A stretch of 38,867 bases of DNA from Thermoleophilia bacterium. GTDB lineage: Bacteria; Actinomycetota; Thermoleophilia; Miltoncostaeales; Miltoncostaeaceae. Numbering within the stretch: the stretch's first letter is position 1; each line of letters starts with the position of its first letter. This document shows, piece after piece, positions 35,806-38,867 of this stretch. Position numbers and translations under genes: made by a program. The stretch covers positions 1 through 38,867 of the forward strand of contig JADGPF010000016.1 in assembly GCA_017882585.1 (NCBI GenBank). Reading direction: 5' to 3'. A model generated the notes under the pieces. The model did no database searches. It was not told where the DNA came from and was given only the letters and a program-made list of their open reading frames with translations.

Positions 35806-36456
35806 ATGCATTGGCTGAACGCGCACCAACCGCTCGTCGAGACGATCGCGATCGGCGTGCTGGCACTGGTCGCGATCATCGTGCTGATCGCGCTGGTCAA
35901 GGTGCTGCGCCAAGGCCGACGCGCCATGTTCGGAGCACAGCCGATCATCGGGCCGACCGAGTTGATCAGCGCGACCGACGGTGGGCTCGTATTGCTGGTT
36001 CCGTTCGCGAATGCGGCCGCACCCAACGCCTATCGATTCGTCGCCACCGTGACGGCCGACCGCGTCCCGCTGAGTGCGCAAACCGGGCCGCTGGCCCTGT
36101 TCGGCTACGGGGCACATCCGGCCGACAACCGCGTGCAGATTCCGTTCGACTGGCCCGTCGGGATCCTCGACGCCGAGGTCACGATCACCTGGACCTGGCA
36201 CGACGCGGCAGGCGACTGGGATGGGGCGTGGCGCGGGCACATCCGTGTCCCCCACCCCGAGATGCCCGACGAGCTCGGCGGCGGTTCAGGCGCGTCCGGA
36301 CCGTTCGTCGAGGATACCGGTGGCCCAGCCCACCAGGCGACCGGGGATGCGCGCGCCGATGCGCCGCCGATTGCCGGCGAGTCCCGCGTAGATCCGCTCA
36401 GTCACATCCGGGGCGGCACCGCAAAGCAGGCCCGGCACCCCGAACCCGGGCAGTAG
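35806..36456 (+). CDS. Membrane-anchored protein of unknown function
   Basis: About 216 residues, not recognised. One membrane helix near residues 10-33 is followed by LRQGRR, so by the positive-inside rule the rest should be cytoplasmic (inference). The soluble part (GAQPIIGPTELIS to WRGHIRVPHPEM) looks beta-rich. The last 55 or so residues are Gly/Ala/Pro-rich and low in structure. An ATG at 35770 in the same frame is an alternative start. The 3' end (36286-36456) overlaps the opposite-strand DUF393 gene by 171 nt; the DUF393 frame looks the more conserved there. Confidence 0.65.
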   Translation: MHWLNAHQPLVETIAIGVLALVAIIVLIALVKVLRQGRRAMFGAQPIIGPTELISATDGGLVLLVPFANAAAPNAYRFVATVTADRVPLSAQTGPLALFGYGAHPADNRVQIPFDWPVGILDAEVTITWTWHDAAGDWDGAWRGHIRVPHPEMPDELGGGSGASGPFVEDTGGPAHQATGDARADAPPIAGESRVDPLSHIRGGTAKQARHPEPGQ

Positions 36457-36720
36457 CCGGCACAGCTCCGGGATCGCCGCGCCACCCGAGTACACCCGTC
36501 CATCCGGCGCAGCCAGATGCCACGACTGGGCCCAGCGCCCGCGCGGCACGGGCGCGAGCAACTCCGTGATCCGCGCATCCTGGAGCGCCACCGGCGTCAC
36601 GGACCGGCGCCGATCGGCGCACAACACCAGTGCCGCCGCGACCCGGCACATCCCGCACTCGTGGTCGTAGATCAGCGCCCAACGCGGCCGCGACACCGAT
36701 GCCGCTCTCTCGCCGGACAT
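36286..36720 (-). CDS. DCC/DUF393 family thiol-disulfide oxidoreductase-like protein
   Basis: 144-residue protein of the DUF393 'DCC' family, named for the Asp-x-x-Cys-x-x-Cys motif, seen here as YDHECGMCRVA near residues 19-29. WHLAAPDGRVYSGGAAIPELCRLLPG is the second conserved block and ERIYAGLAGNRRRIG the C-terminal one. Function is presumed redox but not established. The ATG at 36720 is 6 nt behind the stop of the hydroquinone reductase-like gene, so the two are probably one transcript; its 3' part overlaps the plus-strand membrane-anchored gene. Confidence 0.87.
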   Translation of the reverse strand: MSGERAASVSRPRWALIYDHECGMCRVAAALVLCADRRRSVTPVALQDARITELLAPVPRGRWAQSWHLAAPDGRVYSGGAAIPELCRLLPGFGVPGLLCGAAPDVTERIYAGLAGNRRRIGARIPGRLVGWATGILDERSGRA

Positions 36721-36726
36721 CGGCCC

Positions 36727-37689
36727 TCAGCCGCGTGTCGCGAGCGCCTCGCGTCCGTGCGGCGCGACCAGGTTCATGTGCGGTCCGACCGGGACGATGC
36801 GATTCGGATTGATGGTCGGATGAGTGCGGTAGTAGTGGCGCTTGATGTGGTTGAAGTTGACGGTTTCGGCAACCTTTGGCTGCTGGTAGAGGTCGCGCAG
36901 ATAGCCCGCCAGGTTCGGGTAGTCGGCGATACGGCGCAAATTGCACTTGAAGTGTCCGACGTAGACCGGGTCGAACCGGACCAGCGTCGTAAACAGGCGC
37001 CAGTCGGCCTCGGTGATCCGGTCCCCGAGCAGGTAGCGGAGTTGCCCGAGTCGCCGGTCCAACGTGTCCAGCGCCGCGAACAGATCCCGGAAGGCGTTCT
37101 CGTAGGCGGACTGGGTCGTGGCGAAGCCGGCCCGATAGACGCCGTTGTTGACGTGGGCGTAGACCGCGGCGTTGACCTCGTCGATTTCATCCTCGAGCTC
37201 CGGCGGGCAGAACACCGGTGCGTTGGGATCCGCGACGGCCGCGAACTCGCGGTCGAACATGCGAATGATGTCCGCCGATTCGTTGTTGACGATCCGCCCC
37301 GTGACGGTGTCCCACAGGACCGGGACGGTCACGCGTCCATCGAAGCCTGGCGCGCTCGCCTCGTATGCGTCGCTGAGCCACGCGAACCCGTTGACCGGAT
37401 CGGGCGTGTTGCCCGGTCCCTCGGCGATCGCCCAGCCGTGTTCGTCGCGCTCCGGGTCGACGATCGTCATCGAGATCGCGTCCTCGAGCCCCTTCAGACG
37501 GCGGTAGATGATCGTGCGGTGGGCCCAGGGACACGCCAGCGAGACATACAGGTGGTAGCGCCCCCCGACGGCGGGATACGCGGCGCCCGGCTCCGCCTGC
37601 ACCCAGTCCCGGAACCGCGACGCCTGGCGCTCGAAGCTGCCGTCTTGGGCTTGTTCGCGCGGGAACGCGGCAGGCGGTGCGTCAGGCAT
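36727..37689 (-). CDS. Glutathionyl-hydroquinone reductase-like (YqjG/ECM4 family)
   Basis: Xi-class GST-like enzyme that removes glutathione from glutathionyl-hydroquinones. 320 residues, normal. The catalytic Cys lies in SLACPWAHRT (about residue 53); VPVLWDTVTGRIVNNESADI is the thiol-binding region; ITEADWRLFTTLVRFDPVYVGHFKCN and HYYRTHPTINPNRIVPVGP are the class signature. In lineages without glutathione a different thiol may be used (inference). Likely an operon with the DCC-type gene behind it. The 159-nt divergent gap to the next gene probably holds promoters for both; I see no clear box. Confidence 0.93.
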   Translation of the reverse strand: MPDAPPAAFPREQAQDGSFERQASRFRDWVQAEPGAAYPAVGGRYHLYVSLACPWAHRTIIYRRLKGLEDAISMTIVDPERDEHGWAIAEGPGNTPDPVNGFAWLSDAYEASAPGFDGRVTVPVLWDTVTGRIVNNESADIIRMFDREFAAVADPNAPVFCPPELEDEIDEVNAAVYAHVNNGVYRAGFATTQSAYENAFRDLFAALDTLDRRLGQLRYLLGDRITEADWRLFTTLVRFDPVYVGHFKCNLRRIADYPNLAGYLRDLYQQPKVAETVNFNHIKRHYYRTHPTINPNRIVPVGPHMNLVAPHGREALATRG

Positions 37690-37837
37690 CGGAACTCCGG
37701 ATCAGACTGCGAACTCAGACGATTCCCATCTTCACACGTCCCCGATCCGGGCGCCTCGGTACCGCAGCCTCGGTAGCCTGTGCACGGACGCGCCGCTGTG
37801 GTTCGCAGCATCGGCGGCGTCGGTCGCCATCGCCTTC

Positions 37838-37843
37838 AAGGAG
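37838..37843 (+). promoter_or_regulatory. Ribosome binding site of the terminal LLM oxidoreductase gene
   Basis: AAGGAG 5 nt before GTG 37849; it fixes that codon as the start. Confidence 0.7.
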
Positions 37844-37848
37844 TCGCT

Positions 37849-38867
37849 GTGAAGATCGAAGTTGGCGTTTCCGGACTGACGCGGCCCCCTGTCGATGCGC
37901 TGGTGCCCATGGCGAAGGCCCTCGAGGAGAGCGGCATCGAGGCGATGTGGTTCGCGGACCACTTCCTGCACTGGTACCCGCCGAGCGTGTGGACACCGGA
38001 CATCTTTGCTCAGGCCGCCACCGAGCCCTCACCGCATACGTTCCTGGACCCGGGCCCGCTGATGGGCGCTGTCGCGACACACACCACGCACATGTACCTC
38101 GGCACCGGGGTCACCGACGCGATCCGGCGCCACCCCGCCGTCATCGCCCAGACCTTTGCCACGCTTGACCACATGAGCCACGGTCGCGCACGCCTCGGGC
38201 TCGGTGTCGGCGAGGCCGAGAACATCGTGCCCTACGGCCTCCCCTACGACCGGACGGCCTCGCGGCTGATCGAAGCCGTCGAGGTGATCCGCCTGCTGTG
38301 GTCGACCACCGACCCCGTCGACTTCGACGGTGAGTTTGTCCAACTTCGCCAGGCGGTGATCGGTTTGGGCCCGTATGGGGAGCGTCCGCCCGAGATCTGG
38401 ATGCCCGCCCATCGCCCCCGGGTGCTGCGCGCGGTCGGGCGGCTCGCCGACGGCTGGATGCCGATCATCGTGGACGCCGACGAGTACCGCGCGCGGTTGG
38501 GCGACGTCCGCGCGGCGAGTCGCGCGGCGAGTCGCGCGGCCGACGCGGTACGCCCGGGCCTGTACGTATGGATCGTCTGCGACGAGGATGGCGCCGTCGC
38601 CGAGCGTCTGCTCGACGCGATGGCCCTGCGGCTGATCGCGCTGACCGCACCCGCTGGGTTGTACGAGGCCGCCGGTGCCGAGCATCCATTGGCGTCCAAG
38701 TGGGGGTTGTTGGACTACGTGCCGACCGAGCTCTCGCGCGCGGATGCCCTCGCCGCCGCGCGCGCCGTGCCCGACGAGGTGCTGCGCAGCTACTACACCT
38801 GGGGTACGCCGGACGACATCGTCGCGCGACTCGAGCCCTTCATGCGGGCCGGCTGCGAGGTGTTCAA
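37849..38867 (+). CDS. LLM class F420-dependent oxidoreductase (3' partial)
   Basis: Luciferase-like TIM-barrel oxidoreductase, at least 339 residues, cut by the window end. The N-terminal IEVGVSGLTRP, EAMWFADHFL, the DHMSHGRARLGLGVGEAENI block and LADGWMPIIV match F420-dependent reductases/dehydrogenases related to Mer and Fgd. The substrate is unknown. A 12-nt tandem repeat (38509-38540) encodes RAAS-RAAS-RAAD in a surface region, probably a helix or loop. It differs clearly from the other LLM gene at 2597-3640, so the two are not recent duplicates. Confidence 0.9.
   Translation, partial: MKIEVGVSGLTRPPVDALVPMAKALEESGIEAMWFADHFLHWYPPSVWTPDIFAQAATEPSPHTFLDPGPLMGAVATHTTHMYLGTGVTDAIRRHPAVIAQTFATLDHMSHGRARLGLGVGEAENIVPYGLPYDRTASRLIEAVEVIRLLWSTTDPVDFDGEFVQLRQAVIGLGPYGERPPEIWMPAHRPRVLRAVGRLADGWMPIIVDADEYRARLGDVRAASRAASRAADAVRPGLYVWIVCDEDGAVAERLLDAMALRLIALTAPAGLYEAAGAEHPLASKWGLLDYVPTELSRADALAAARAVPDEVLRSYYTWGTPDDIVARLEPFMRAGCEVF
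38509..38540 (+). repeat. 12-nt tandem repeat inside the LLM oxidoreductase gene
   Basis: CGCGCGGCGAGT occurs twice in full (38509-38520 and 38521-38532) and a third time for 8 bases. It stays in frame and adds repeated Arg-Ala-Ala-Ser units. Confidence 0.75.

Overview
The window is a GC-rich, gene-dense bacterial chromosome segment with mostly very short or overlapping gene junctions. It suggests a high-GC, Gram-positive-like or monoderm lineage, such as Actinomycetota (Thermoleophilia-like) or Chloroflexota/Dormibacterota (Limnocylindria-like). Supporting signs are two F420-type luciferase-like oxidoreductases, a hisIE-trpE junction, a stand-alone TrpB2-type tryptophan synthase beta chain, GTG starts and likely leaderless genes. 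The lineage is inference, since no rRNA is present. I see no mobile element, CRISPR, tRNA or phage gene. No gene-free gap exceeds 300 bases; the largest (619-850) holds nothing convincing.

Layout. 1-618: 3' part of an ABC transporter ATPase. 851-10322: mixed metabolic and accessory genes, namely thiolase, IscA/ErpA-type Fe-S protein, F420-type LLM oxidoreductase, aldo/keto reductase, glutaredoxin/GST-N-like protein, cupin, GT39-like membrane glycosyltransferase, DUF72 protein, and a large GAF / degenerate GGDEF / HD-GYP signalling protein. 10388-10432 is a perfect 21-bp inverted repeat just behind trpB2. 10437-18376 (all minus): deoC-hisIE-trpE-trpG-trpD-trpC-tlpA-ccmH, then trpB2. The first genes are joined by overlapping stop/start codons, and a TATACT -10 box lies ahead of deoC with a 6-codon upstream ORF in between.

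18463-31053 (all minus): a housekeeping run in the transcription order murJ, lepA, hemW, hrcA, an unknown gene, dnaJ, prmA, rsmE, HIT, phoH, ybeY, dgkA-PAP2 fusion, era. It covers cell-wall lipid handling (MurJ, DgkA-PAP2), translation and ribosome quality (LepA, PrmA, RsmE, YbeY, Era, PhoH), heat shock (HrcA, DnaJ) and heme chaperoning (HemW). rpsT runs divergently from murJ. leuS-holA (minus) follows, with a TATACT box almost abutting the leuS start.

35060-38867: accessory genes, namely a GNAT acetyltransferase that seems to start with CTG, a small unknown protein, an unknown membrane-anchored protein whose 3' end overlaps a DCC/DUF393 thiol oxidoreductase-like gene by 171 nt antisense, a glutathionyl-hydroquinone reductase-like gene, and the 5' part of a second F420-type LLM oxidoreductase running off the window.

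The most unusual points are: (i) the unknown gene between hrcA and dnaJ, whose coding-like frame begins at an ATA overlapping the hrcA stop, behind a good ribosome binding site; (ii) the deoC leader with its apparently leaderless mini-ORF, and a DeoC that lacks two of the three usual active-site lysines; (iii) the CTG-start GNAT gene; (iv) the degenerate GGDEF next to an intact HD-GYP; (v) the 45-nt hairpin after trpB2; (vi) the kinase-phosphatase fusion DgkA-PAP2.
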